DNA of 43,632 nt, taken from contig NZ_JAEHJZ010000033.1 of the NCBI RefSeq assembly GCF_016469035.1, positions 8,037-51,668 on the forward strand. The letters are read 5' to 3'. The position numbers and the translations under genes were made by a program. The notes beneath the pieces are model-generated. The model was not told the origin of the DNA and made no database searches. It saw only the letters and a program-made list of their open reading frames with translations. Shown in pieces: positions 35,817 to 43,632 of the stretch. Each line of letters opens with the position of its first letter. Position 1 is the stretch's first letter. This stretch comes from Gelidibacter salicanalis. GTDB taxonomy: Bacteria; Bacteroidota; Bacteroidia; Flavobacteriales; Flavobacteriaceae.

Positions 35817-37295
35817 ATGCAATTACTCGATTGGTTCGTTTTAGTCCTCTATTTTACCATGCTTTTATCCATTGGATTGTGGGCATATTCACGAGTTAAA
35901 AATTCAGCTGACTTTTATACGGCGGGAGGGAAGTTGCCCTGGTGGCTTTCTGGAATTTCACATCACGTTTCTGGTTATAGCGGCGCTGTTTTTGTGGCCT
36001 ACGCAGGGATTGCCTATACGCATGGCTTTACACTGTATGTTTGGTGGGCATTTACGGTTTCTATTGCTACTCTGTTGGCGGCATTTTATATTGCTCCAAG
36101 ATGGGCGCGTTTGCGGAAGTTTTCAAACATTCAATCTCCTACTGAATATCTACTTGTGAGATACAATGTTCAGACGCAACAACTTATTGCGTGGACAGGA
36201 TCAATTATTAAGGTGTTTGATACGGGCGGAAAACTTGCGGCAATTGCAGTTTTATTAAATGTGTTTAGTGGTGCTTCAATCACTTTTGGGATTTTACTGG
36301 TTGGTGCGGTATCCTTAATTTACATTACTATAGGTGGGCTTTGGGCCGATGTATGGAATGATTTTGCTCAATTTGTAGTCCAATTGATTGCAGGAATTAC
36401 CATGTTCATAGTCATTGTTATGAACTTGGAAGGTGGTGTTGCAAACATATTTACAATCTGGGAGAAACTTCCCGAAGGAAATTCAAGTTTTTTCAATGAT
36501 CCTTATACTATCACTTTTGCATTTACCATGCTATTAATTAATTTCTTTAGTTATAGTGGGGGTACATGGAATCTGGCTACTCGTTTTATTTCTTCATCTT
36601 CTGCAAAAGTTGCGAAAAAAGCTGGAGTTTTATCGTCCATTTTATACCTGATATGGCCTTTGGTGTTGCTTTATCCAATGTTTGCTGCACCTCTGTTTTT
36701 TGATTCACTTGCGGATCCTACGTTGTCATATGGTATGATGGCGAGGAAGTTTTTACCTGCAGGATTGCTTGGTCTCGTCCTTGCCTCTATGTTTGCTAAT
36801 ACCCTATCTATGACCGCGTCAGATTCGAATACGGTTTCCGCGGTTATCTGTAGAGATATTTTGCCTAAACTCTTCCCTAAATTTCAAAATCTGTCCAGAA
36901 AGAAAGAACTCAGACTCGCAAGAATCACCACATTCTGCTTTACGCTCATTACCATCCTCGTAGGGTTAAATGCCAGCAAATTTGGGGGTATTTTTGGTTT
37001 GATTGTAACATGGTTTGCTGCCTTACTTGGTCCAATCTCAGTACCTATGATCCTTGGACTTCTTCCTATATTCAAAAAAAGTGGAAGTACTGCGGCTATT
37101 GGATCAATAATTGGTGGCTTATCGGTTTTTATTATTCTTAAATTGGTAGAGGAAAAATCACTTGCTTTTGAAATGGGGGCACCGATTATGGCTTCTTTGA
37201 TTCTTTTTGTAGTCATAGGATTATTTAACAAGAAGCCGGTTCCAGAAAAAGTTACTGACTTGCATTTTAACTTATCGAATAAAATAAAGAGTTAA
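35817..37295 (+). CDS. SSS-family sodium/solute symporter, probable amino-sugar importer
   Basis: This 492-residue inner-membrane carrier of the sodium:solute symporter family (LeuT-like fold) has about 13 hydrophobic segments. Family marks are DFYTAGGKLPWWLSGISHHVSGYSG near the start, GGLWADVWNDFAQFVVQ, and SMTASDSNTVSAVICRDI in the later part. It heads operon B with nagA three bases downstream, so its substrate is probably GlcNAc or another amino sugar. A symporter delivers unphosphorylated sugar, so a separate kinase is needed. The start ATG at 35817 follows a long leader with the LacI-type operator. Confidence 0.9.
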   Translation: MQLLDWFVLVLYFTMLLSIGLWAYSRVKNSADFYTAGGKLPWWLSGISHHVSGYSGAVFVAYAGIAYTHGFTLYVWWAFTVSIATLLAAFYIAPRWARLRKFSNIQSPTEYLLVRYNVQTQQLIAWTGSIIKVFDTGGKLAAIAVLLNVFSGASITFGILLVGAVSLIYITIGGLWADVWNDFAQFVVQLIAGITMFIVIVMNLEGGVANIFTIWEKLPEGNSSFFNDPYTITFAFTMLLINFFSYSGGTWNLATRFISSSSAKVAKKAGVLSSILYLIWPLVLLYPMFAAPLFFDSLADPTLSYGMMARKFLPAGLLGLVLASMFANTLSMTASDSNTVSAVICRDILPKLFPKFQNLSRKKELRLARITTFCFTLITILVGLNASKFGGIFGLIVTWFAALLGPISVPMILGLLPIFKKSGSTAAIGSIIGGLSVFIILKLVEEKSLAFEMGAPIMASLILFVVIGLFNKKPVPEKVTDLHFNLSNKIKS

Positions 37296-37298
37296 GAT

Positions 37299-38450
37299 AT
37301 GATACTGAAAGCATTGGATTATAGAACAGGTAAACCTATTCGCGTTGAAGTAAACGAAGACTGCATTCATGATATTTCAGGATGTATCGCATTTGAGGAT
37401 ACACACTATTATATAGCTCCAGGTTTAGTTGATCTTCAAATTAATGGATTTAAAGGGATTGATTTTAACAAAGTAGGATTGGAGGTTGCTGATGTGTATA
37501 AGCTCACCCAAACACTATTTGGAAAGGGAATCACTACATTTTTTCCGACAATTATAACCAATAGTGACGAGGCTACCGTCTCCTTGATAAAAGTCATTTC
37601 TTTGGCTTGTGAGAGTAATACAGAAGTCAACGACTGCATTGGGGGCATTCATCTTGAAGGGCCTTTTCTATCGCTCGAGGATGGACCCAGAGGTGCACAT
37701 CCGAAACAATATATAAAAAAGCCTAATTGGGAGTTATTTGAAAAATGGCAAAAAGCTGCTGGAGGTAGAATACGCATCATAACTTTATCTCCCGAATGGC
37801 CAGAAGCGACCGATTTTATTAAACGTTGCACAGATACTGGCGTGATTGTTTCTATTGGACATACTGCTGCAAGTCCGCATCAAATTAATCAAGCCATTGA
37901 AGCGGGAGCTACGATGTCTACCCACTTAGGAAATGCATCACATGCGATGCTCCCTCGGCATGTGAATTATTTGTGGGAACAATTAGCTTCTGATGCGCTT
38001 TGGTCCACATTGATTGCGGACGGCTTTCATTTGCCCGATGCGTTGCTAAAGATTTTCTTAAGAACAAAACCGAACAAGAGCATTTTGGTGAGCGATGCAA
38101 CTTCTTATGCCGATCTGCCTAACGGTTCATATACTGGTCACATTGGTGGCGATGTTGTATTGGATCATTCAGGGAAATTATACATGAAAGATAGTCCTAC
38201 TGTGCTTGCTGGTTCTGCCCAATCCTTACTTTGGTGCGTTAATCAATTGGTCGCAAAGCATATCTTGCCATTATCTGAGGCCTGGAATATGGCCTCCATA
38301 AAACCGACGGTTGCGCTTTTTGGAAAAGTCCACAATGATTTAGAGGTTGGACGCCGAGCCGATCTCGTGATCTTTAAAAATGAAAATAATAATTTAAGAA
38401 TCGTTAAAACTATTAAAAGTGGGAAACTGGTTTATTCAGCGCTGGATTAA
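37299..38450 (+). CDS. nagA: N-acetylglucosamine-6-phosphate deacetylase
   Basis: This 383-residue cytoplasmic amidohydrolase removes acetate from GlcNAc-6-phosphate. Conserved sites are present in order: GLVDLQINGF, the metal ligand Glu in HLEGPFLS, IGHTAAS, the loop STHLGNASHAM, and the catalytic Asp in VSDATSYADL. E. coli NagA has a HTFNAM-type loop where this has HLGNASHAM, as in several Bacteroidota relatives. It is three bases after the symporter gene and 33 before the second GH20, so the three form one operon. It works with nagB of operon A. Confidence 0.92.
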   Translation: MILKALDYRTGKPIRVEVNEDCIHDISGCIAFEDTHYYIAPGLVDLQINGFKGIDFNKVGLEVADVYKLTQTLFGKGITTFFPTIITNSDEATVSLIKVISLACESNTEVNDCIGGIHLEGPFLSLEDGPRGAHPKQYIKKPNWELFEKWQKAAGGRIRIITLSPEWPEATDFIKRCTDTGVIVSIGHTAASPHQINQAIEAGATMSTHLGNASHAMLPRHVNYLWEQLASDALWSTLIADGFHLPDALLKIFLRTKPNKSILVSDATSYADLPNGSYTGHIGGDVVLDHSGKLYMKDSPTVLAGSAQSLLWCVNQLVAKHILPLSEAWNMASIKPTVALFGKVHNDLEVGRRADLVIFKNENNNLRIVKTIKSGKLVYSALD

Positions 38451-38483
38451 GCGCCAACATTTGAAACAAAAAAACGTCAAAAT

Positions 38484-40094
38484 ATGAATTATTTGAAAGC
38501 GAAATATTTAGGGGTAGTGATAATGATTTTTGTGACATCACTAAAAGCGCAAGTGGATATTATCCCGCAACCGATGGAGATAAACATAGGAGAAAATGTA
38601 TTTACTCTGAATTATAAAACTGCAATCATAGCCAGCGGTAAAACTGATAATTCTGTAAAATTTTTATCTGCTTTTCTAGAAAAGGGATTTTATCGAAAAC
38701 CAAAGCACAAAAAAAAAGGGAACGGTATTGAATTGGTGTTGAGCGCTAACTTGAAAGCAGAACTAGGGAAAGAGGGCTATCACTTAAAGACCACTTCCAA
38801 TAATGTCAAGATTGAAGCTGCTACAGAAACTGGCTTGTTTTATGGCATCCAATCCTTCCGACAGCTATTGCCCAGTGATTTTGAAACTCAAATCTATTCA
38901 AATAAATCTCTAGAGATTCCTGGCGTGGAATTAAAAGATAAACCTCGGTTTTCTTGGAGGGCTTTTATGCTGGATGAATCACGCCATTTTAAAGGTGTTG
39001 CTGCCGTTAAAGATTTATTGGATCAAATGGCGCTGCTTAAAATGAACGTCTTCCATTGGCACCTCACCGATGATCAAGGTTGGCGAATAGAAATAAAAAA
39101 ATATCCCAAACTCACTGAAATTGGAAGTCATAGATTGGATACCCAATCCAGTAGAAAAAGCCCAGAGCGCGTTGGTGCGCCTCACGAAGGTTTTTATACA
39201 CAAGAGCAAATTAAGGATATAATCCAATATGCTCAGGAAAGACATATTCAAATCATCCCTGAAATTGAAATGCCGGGTCATGCAACAGCTGCCATTGCTT
39301 CATATCCATGGCTTGGAGTTTTAGGGACAACAAAAGACGTTTCTGTGACTTTTGGTAAACTGGACGACTCTTTCAATATTTCAGATGATAAAGTATATGA
39401 ATTTCTGACAGATGTACTCAGCGAAGTCTTTGAACTCTTTCCAAGTAAAATTGTACATATAGGTGGAGATGAAGTACGGTTTGGAACTTGGGAGAACTCT
39501 AAAGAAATACAAAACAAAATCAAAAAAGAGGGACTGAAATCTCCCGCTGACCTTCAAATATTCTTTACCAATCAAATATCCAATTTTGTAGAATCTCATG
39601 GACATCGGATGATGGGCTGGAATGAAGTACTTGGTGATCAGGTTCATGAATGGGACGAAGGTTCCAATATGAATGTTAATGAGAAATTATCCGAAACAGC
39701 TATTATTCATTTTTGGAAAGGAAGTCTCGACCTCATCAAAAAAGCCGTTATCAATGGACATGATGTTGTAAATTCTTTACACTCCATGACCTATTTGGAT
39801 TATGATTATAAGTCTCTTCGGTTATCTAAGGCGTACTCTTTTGATCCGATACCAGAAGGATTAGAAGAAGAATATCATGATAAAATATTAGGACTTGGCT
39901 GTCAAATGTGGAGTGAATGGATCCCCGAGGTGAAACAAATGGAAAATCAAGTTTATCCTAGAATAGCAGCTTATGCTGAGGTAGGCTGGACAATGAAATC
40001 AAATAAGAATTACGAAAATTTTATTCAAGCTCTTGTAAAACTTGAAAAACGATGGGAGCTTTCTGGAATAAATTATCATGAAGGATTTGATTAA
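38484..40094 (+). CDS. GH20 beta-N-acetylhexosaminidase with GH20b domain
   Basis: This 536-residue exported enzyme has a signal peptide ending near residue 22 (KAQ). An N-terminal GH20b domain (about 25-150) precedes the catalytic barrel. The barrel has WHLTDDQGWRIEIKKYPKL, the catalytic pair Asp329-Glu330 in HIGGDEVRFG and, near the end, WSEWIPEV and YPRIAAYAEVGW. It follows the classical hexosaminidase plan and uses substrate-assisted catalysis via the N-acetyl group. Likely periplasmic. It is the last gene of operon B and is followed by a terminator. Confidence 0.95.
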   Translation: MNYLKAKYLGVVIMIFVTSLKAQVDIIPQPMEINIGENVFTLNYKTAIIASGKTDNSVKFLSAFLEKGFYRKPKHKKKGNGIELVLSANLKAELGKEGYHLKTTSNNVKIEAATETGLFYGIQSFRQLLPSDFETQIYSNKSLEIPGVELKDKPRFSWRAFMLDESRHFKGVAAVKDLLDQMALLKMNVFHWHLTDDQGWRIEIKKYPKLTEIGSHRLDTQSSRKSPERVGAPHEGFYTQEQIKDIIQYAQERHIQIIPEIEMPGHATAAIASYPWLGVLGTTKDVSVTFGKLDDSFNISDDKVYEFLTDVLSEVFELFPSKIVHIGGDEVRFGTWENSKEIQNKIKKEGLKSPADLQIFFTNQISNFVESHGHRMMGWNEVLGDQVHEWDEGSNMNVNEKLSETAIIHFWKGSLDLIKKAVINGHDVVNSLHSMTYLDYDYKSLRLSKAYSFDPIPEGLEEEYHDKILGLGCQMWSEWIPEVKQMENQVYPRIAAYAEVGWTMKSNKNYENFIQALVKLEKRWELSGINYHEGFD

Positions 40095-40165
40095 TTTTAT
40101 TATCAGTCTTTACCAGTTGGGATAATTCTGTATAAATATCCTTCTTAGGAACACCAAAAAAGAAT

Positions 40166-40208
40166 AAAGGGATTACAACTTTATAATTCTAAGTTGTAAT
40201 CCTTTTTT
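40166..40208. terminator. Bidirectional intrinsic terminator
   Basis: GGATTACAACTT (40170-40181) pairs perfectly with AAGTTGTAATCC (40191-40202), with an A-rich left flank and a T-run on the right. It serves the GH20 gene and the convergent FGE-like gene. Confidence 0.85.
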
Positions 40209-40223
40209 AGGCCCATACATTTT

Positions 40224-41351
40224 TTATTTATCAAGCATTTCCACAGTAATTACCGTCCTAAATCCGACATGGTCAGACCCAGAATCTATACTTGTACTCA
40301 TACGTGCTGAAATTCTGAAACTTGCGCAATAGGAGTCATGACATAAAAATGAGCCTCCTTTTATAACGTGTTCCTTTTGGTAGGGGTTGTTGGGGCTGTG
40401 AGCAGTTTTCGCTCCTCTGGGGTTGATGATCAATTTACTGGTGTCTATTTGCTTGTAATAGCCTTCATTAAACCAATCTTGAGTTAATTCCCAAACATTA
40501 CCGAGCATATCATAAATTCCTATGCTATTAGGCGGATAGGATTTTATCGGGGCGATAAGTGCAAAACCATCTTCACTTTCATTTTTTACAGGAAAGGTGC
40601 CTTGCCAGGTATTTGCCGAGGCATTAAGTGGACTGGCATCGCTGCCCCAAGTGTAAATTGAATTGGTATTAGTGCCTTGTGCTGCAGATTCCCATTCGGC
40701 TTCCGTAGGTAAACGCCTATTCGCCCATTTGCAATACGCCAGGGCATCATCATAGGCAATATGCACCACAGGATAATTGTCCTTACCTTCAATTGTACTT
40801 TCGGGTCCTTCTGGATGTTTCCAATTGGCGCCAATTTTCCAGGTCCACCATTGTTGGTAGTTGTGCATGTTTGCAACCGCATCAAGATGTTTATTAAAGA
40901 TTAAACTTCCCGGTTGTAAAATACTATCTGCGGGTTTAGGAGTCCCCTCAGGAAGATCATGTTTCATCACTTCCCAATCTATTGGACGTTCAGCAATGGT
41001 AATGTAGCCTGTAGCATCAACAAAATCTTTGAACTGTGTATTGGTCACTTCCGTAAGATCCATAAAAAATCCATCTACCGTTACTTCATGTGCAGGCTGT
41101 TCTCTTGGCATCGCATAAGCATCACCCGGTTTAGCACCTTGTGTGAATGTTTTTCCCTCTACCCAAACCATACCTTTTGGCGTTTTAATAGTATCGGGCT
41201 TCTCCTTTAATAACACATGCGTTGGAGTTTTAATGCTAGTATCTTTTTTTTCAGATGCAGGATTTTTACAGCTGACAAGAAAGAGGAGTATGAGCGTAAA
41301 AGATAGGGTTAGGATTTGGATTGGGATGTGCATAGCGTTTGATTTCTGCAA
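40224..41351 (-). CDS. Formylglycine-generating enzyme (SUMF1)-like lipoprotein
   Basis: This 375-residue protein carries a lipoprotein signal (SCK, lipobox Cys near 28) and a SUMF1/FGE domain from about residue 60. The C-terminal CHDSYC has both Cys337 and Cys342 in the spacing of the active-site pair of human SUMF1 (Cys336/Cys341). Other marks are RLPTEAEWE, GNVWELTQDW and DHVGFR. FGE oxidises a sulfatase Cys to formylglycine with O2 and copper. A lipidated form would act outside the inner membrane, after export. No sulfatase is in the window, so its client is unknown. Some SUMF1-like proteins have other roles. A later ATG at 41333 is an alternative start. Confidence 0.85.
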   Translation of the reverse strand: MQKSNAMHIPIQILTLSFTLILLFLVSCKNPASEKKDTSIKTPTHVLLKEKPDTIKTPKGMVWVEGKTFTQGAKPGDAYAMPREQPAHEVTVDGFFMDLTEVTNTQFKDFVDATGYITIAERPIDWEVMKHDLPEGTPKPADSILQPGSLIFNKHLDAVANMHNYQQWWTWKIGANWKHPEGPESTIEGKDNYPVVHIAYDDALAYCKWANRRLPTEAEWESAAQGTNTNSIYTWGSDASPLNASANTWQGTFPVKNESEDGFALIAPIKSYPPNSIGIYDMLGNVWELTQDWFNEGYYKQIDTSKLIINPRGAKTAHSPNNPYQKEHVIKGGSFLCHDSYCASFRISARMSTSIDSGSDHVGFRTVITVEMLDK

Positions 41352-41460
41352 ATAAATTGATTCGTGTAAAATTTAGAACGATAAATTTACCTAAATAATT
41401 TTCAATTCAAGTGCTTAGAACCGTCCAACCTAAAAGACGTAGTCGGTGATAAAAGTGAGA

Positions 41461-41844
41461 TTATAAAACGAAGGTTTCAAATAGGTATTCCAATTCTTGT
41501 TCTGGATCCATACATAAGCCTGAATGTGTTTTGGAGCTTTGAATGATTGTACTTCTACATGCGGCCAACCATCTAAAACGGTCAGAGACTTCAAGTTGCC
41601 CAATAGTCCCGCTGTCAGCAGTGCCTTCACATATGTTTTGCCAAGCTTCCAAATGGTCTTTTAACATCTGAATATCTAAATCCTCCGAAAAAGCCTCCAG
41701 CTTTTTTTTGTCAATTTTATATTTGACCCCCAAATAATTTTTTCGCTTAGAAAAAAGGAGCACGCCCACATTAAAGAATTCTTCACGTTCTACTTTGGGA
41801 ACAACCCTAATAATGGCATATTCATAAGTGACTTTATCTTGCAT
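41461..41844 (-). CDS. DUF3037 family protein
   Basis: This 127-residue cytoplasmic protein matches the DUF3037 family by its start (YEYAIIRVVPKVEREEFFNVGVLLFS) and by its length. It has no signal peptide or membrane segment. The biochemical role of the family is unknown to me. Its first codons overlap the last codons of the HipA-like kinase gene (41834-41844), so the two are translationally coupled and probably act together. Confidence 0.85.
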   Translation of the reverse strand: MQDKVTYEYAIIRVVPKVEREEFFNVGVLLFSKRKNYLGVKYKIDKKKLEAFSEDLDIQMLKDHLEAWQNICEGTADSGTIGQLEVSDRFRWLAACRSTIIQSSKTHSGLCMDPEQELEYLFETFVL

Positions 41845-42613
41845 CTTGCGCTTCTTTTGCTAAAATGTCAATCATTGATAGTTTCGTGGTCAGGTAACGC
41901 ATGTAAGCTGTTCTGATCTCCTCAGGAGATATGGTGTCTGCTTCATTTATCAACCAATCCTCAGGAATGCTTTCTATAATGCCCTCAATAGTAGTACTGT
42001 CTAGGGTTAGTTCAATACTCTTGGCGGCTGCAGGTAATTGTGTGGCTTGAGCCAACAACACATGATCTTTTATAAGTGGAAAGGTCCTGATCAAATGATT
42101 TTCCCACGTTGGCCAATTATGATGAAAGTAAAAACTGGCGCCATTATCGATGATCCATAACTCCTTGTTCCAAAAGAGCAAGTTCGGATTTTTTTGGGTT
42201 CGGTCAATATTACTGATGATACTGTCTAATAATACCACTTTGGAAGCGATGAGACCGTCAATTTTTGTGACCAATGGATCTATGGTGATGGCTCCAGACA
42301 GAAAGTGTAATCCCAAATTAAGACCCACGCTAAACTTTAATAAATCTTGAATTTCTTCGTCGGGCTCTGTTTTACTGAACGAATTATCCAGATTCATAAA
42401 AACGACTTCCGGAACTTTTAGTCCGATGGCCCTTGCTAATTCGCCTCCAATAAATTCGGCGATTAATGCTTTTTTGCCTTGTCCGGCGCCCCGAAATTTT
42501 AGGACATATAAAAAGCCGTCGTTGGCTTTAACAATGGCGGGCAAAGAGCCGCCTTCGCGTAAAGGGGTAACATATTGCACCACATCTACGGTGCGAATAT
42601 CAAGTGCATTCAT
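41834..42613 (-). CDS. HipA-like family kinase
   Basis: This 259-residue protein resembles the compact HipA-like kinases. Candidate nucleotide-binding Lys39 is in YVLKF. A catalytic stretch SNIDRTQKNPNLL gives Asp137 with Asn142 and Asn144, and DNG at 156-158 stands for DFG. These marks suggest an active kinase. It lacks the longer HipA N-terminal subdomain, and no HipB-like DNA-binding partner is nearby. I chose the ATG at 42613; a GTG two codons upstream is the alternative. It overlaps the DUF3037 gene by 11 bases, as in many other genomes as far as I recall. Its target is unknown. Confidence 0.85.
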   Translation of the reverse strand: MNALDIRTVDVVQYVTPLREGGSLPAIVKANDGFLYVLKFRGAGQGKKALIAEFIGGELARAIGLKVPEVVFMNLDNSFSKTEPDEEIQDLLKFSVGLNLGLHFLSGAITIDPLVTKIDGLIASKVVLLDSIISNIDRTQKNPNLLFWNKELWIIDNGASFYFHHNWPTWENHLIRTFPLIKDHVLLAQATQLPAAAKSIELTLDSTTIEGIIESIPEDWLINEADTISPEEIRTAYMRYLTTKLSMIDILAKEAQDAR

Positions 42614-42638
42614 AAGCACGAAGGTACTAAAAATGTCA

Positions 42639-42699
42639 ATTGCTCAGGCACCATAAAAGGTATAAAATAAGATCAGTTTTTTATAGTGCCCAAAGCAAT
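42639..42699 (-). terminator. Imperfect long hairpin after arsM
   Basis: ATTGCT, GGCAC and ATAAAA (42639-42658) pair with TTTTAT, GTGCC and AGCAAT (42679-42699), with small internal loops. In the minus direction it lies 13 bases after the arsM stop and before the kinase gene, followed by ATTTTTAG. It is a likely arsM terminator, though the T-run is short. Confidence 0.55.
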
Positions 42700-42711
42700 C
42701 ATTTTTTTATT

Positions 42712-43599
42712 TTAGCAACAACCAGTCTCTGGCTTGCAAGCTGAGCCTTCTGAAAGCTCAGAAAATTTCAGTTTTGGTTTATGTAATGCCGTACCTTCTT
42801 TTTCGGCATACACTGTAATGCTAAAAATGCCGGTGGCTGCGGTGTTGAAGGTCTTTATGCCGTCTTCCGAAAGATATTTATTAAGAATATCCTCAGGAAT
42901 CGTAATAGGTTTCTCTTTTTGTATAGTGACATTTTGAAAACCTTGATCTGTGATCATTTTAAGATAAGCTGATCTCTGAATGGCGCCTGCTACACAACCT
43001 GCATACATTTCGGCATCATTTTTCAGTGCTTCAGGAAGATCGCCCACCAATACAATATCAGAGATGCTAAAGTGACCACCCGGTTTTAATACACGGTGAA
43101 TTTCTTTAATTACGAGGGCCTTATCAGGAACAAGATTCAGGACGCAATTACTGACAATCACGTCTGCAATAGCATCACTTACTGGCATGGCATCAATATC
43201 ACCCTCTCTAAATTCGATATTATTATAACCCAATTTTTCTGCGTTAATGCGTGCCTTTTCAATCATTATCGGCGTAAAATCTATACCGATAACTTTCCCT
43301 TCCACACCAGTTTCATGACGTGCAACAAAGCAGTCATTACCTGCCCCTGAACCAAGGTCGATAACAGTATCTCCTTTTTTAATTTTCGCAAACTGCGTTG
43401 GAAGTCCGCATCCCAATCCCAAATCGGCATCTTCATTATAGCCTTTGGTTTCAGAATAGTCATCCATCATAATATTGTAAATTTTATTTGAGGGCGTAGT
43501 CGCGCCACAACAAGATGCAGCATTTTCAGCTTTCCCTTGTTCTGCAATTTTGGCGTAACGTTCCTTGACGATGTCTTTTAATTCTTGTGCTTTTTTCAT
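42712..43599 (-). CDS. arsM: Arsenite S-adenosylmethionine methyltransferase
   Basis: This 295-residue cytoplasmic class I methyltransferase methylates arsenite using SAM. The SAM-binding motif is VIDLGSGAGND (79-89). Cysteines for As(III) are Cys64 (GLGCGLPT), Cys152 (SNCVLNLV) and Cys202 (AGCVAGA), corresponding to the conserved trio of known ArsM, with an additional CC at 30-31. The C-terminus has another Cys cluster (ACKPETGCC) as in many related proteins. It starts at ATG 43599 and has no ars repressor or efflux gene beside it within the window. Upstream sequence is cut by the window edge. Confidence 0.94.
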   Translation of the reverse strand: MKKAQELKDIVKERYAKIAEQGKAENAASCCGATTPSNKIYNIMMDDYSETKGYNEDADLGLGCGLPTQFAKIKKGDTVIDLGSGAGNDCFVARHETGVEGKVIGIDFTPIMIEKARINAEKLGYNNIEFREGDIDAMPVSDAIADVIVSNCVLNLVPDKALVIKEIHRVLKPGGHFSISDIVLVGDLPEALKNDAEMYAGCVAGAIQRSAYLKMITDQGFQNVTIQKEKPITIPEDILNKYLSEDGIKTFNTAATGIFSITVYAEKEGTALHKPKLKFSELSEGSACKPETGCC

Positions 43600-43632
43600 T
43601 TTAATTTTATGTTGATTAAATTAGTGAAACTC

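Noticed and set aside
41461-42613. Classical HipBA toxin-antitoxin system.
   Set aside because: No HipB-like helix-turn-helix gene is present and the kinase is shorter than HipA. Only the HipA-like fold is supported.

Overview
The window looks like chromosomal DNA of a member of the Bacteroidota, most likely a marine or soil flavobacterium (Flavobacteriaceae). The base composition is AT-rich. Shine-Dalgarno sites are weak or absent, and promoters fit the Bacteroidota pattern (TTTG, then TAnnTTTG). There is a SusC/SusD pair, a PorP/SprF protein, a gliding-motility-type C-terminal domain, and an apparent type IX secretion (T9SS) sorting domain. I see no rRNA, tRNA, CRISPR array, phage or insertion sequence.

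Layout. (1) 266-2365: an AGCS-type Na+/amino-acid symporter with an unusual N-terminus, a SprB-like repeat plus an inserted lipoyl/biotinyl-like domain. (2) 2527-7490, minus strand: a copper/metal cluster read right to left. It holds an outer-membrane protein remnant, a DUF3347 lipoprotein, a frameshifted and truncated haem-binding gene, a K+-channel-like protein and a CopA P-type ATPase. (3) 8269-14159: an M1 metallopeptidase, a Tat-exported GH109-type glycosidase and a KefB/C-type cation/proton antiporter. (4) 14634-20548: a surface module of a collagen-like protein, a CHU_C protein, PorP/SprF and an OmpA-family protein. (5) 20816-24453: uxuB (SDR type), uxuA and an arylsulfotransferase-like protein. 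(6) 25107-40094: an amino-sugar glycan utilisation locus. (7) 40224-43599, minus strand: a formylglycine-generating-enzyme-like lipoprotein, a DUF3037 protein overlapping a HipA-like kinase, and arsM.

How the main locus appears to work. Operon A (25107-34368) encodes SusC, SusD, a FAS1/CBM96-like surface lipoprotein, a small GH16-like lipoprotein, NagB and a GH20. Operon B (35817-40094) encodes a sodium/solute symporter, NagA and a second GH20. A LacI-family regulator gene lies between them on the minus strand. Both operon promoters carry the same palindrome, ATGCAAACGTTTGCAT, and in both its right half supplies the -33 TTTG, with a TAnnTTTG element 19-20 bases further on. A weaker copy lies just upstream of the regulator's own start. 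I infer that glycan fragments are bound and imported by SusCD, trimmed to N-acetylhexosamine by the GH20s and imported by the symporter. They would then need a kinase that is not in this window before NagA and NagB convert them to fructose-6-phosphate. The locus therefore reads as a LacI-repressed GlcNAc-glycan system.

Most worth following up: the shared operator/promoter design, the FAS1-CBM96 lipoprotein and GH16 of operon A, the lipoyl-domain symporter, the HipA-like kinase/DUF3037 pair and the collagen-like surface module. All family names come from motifs read by eye; no database search was run.
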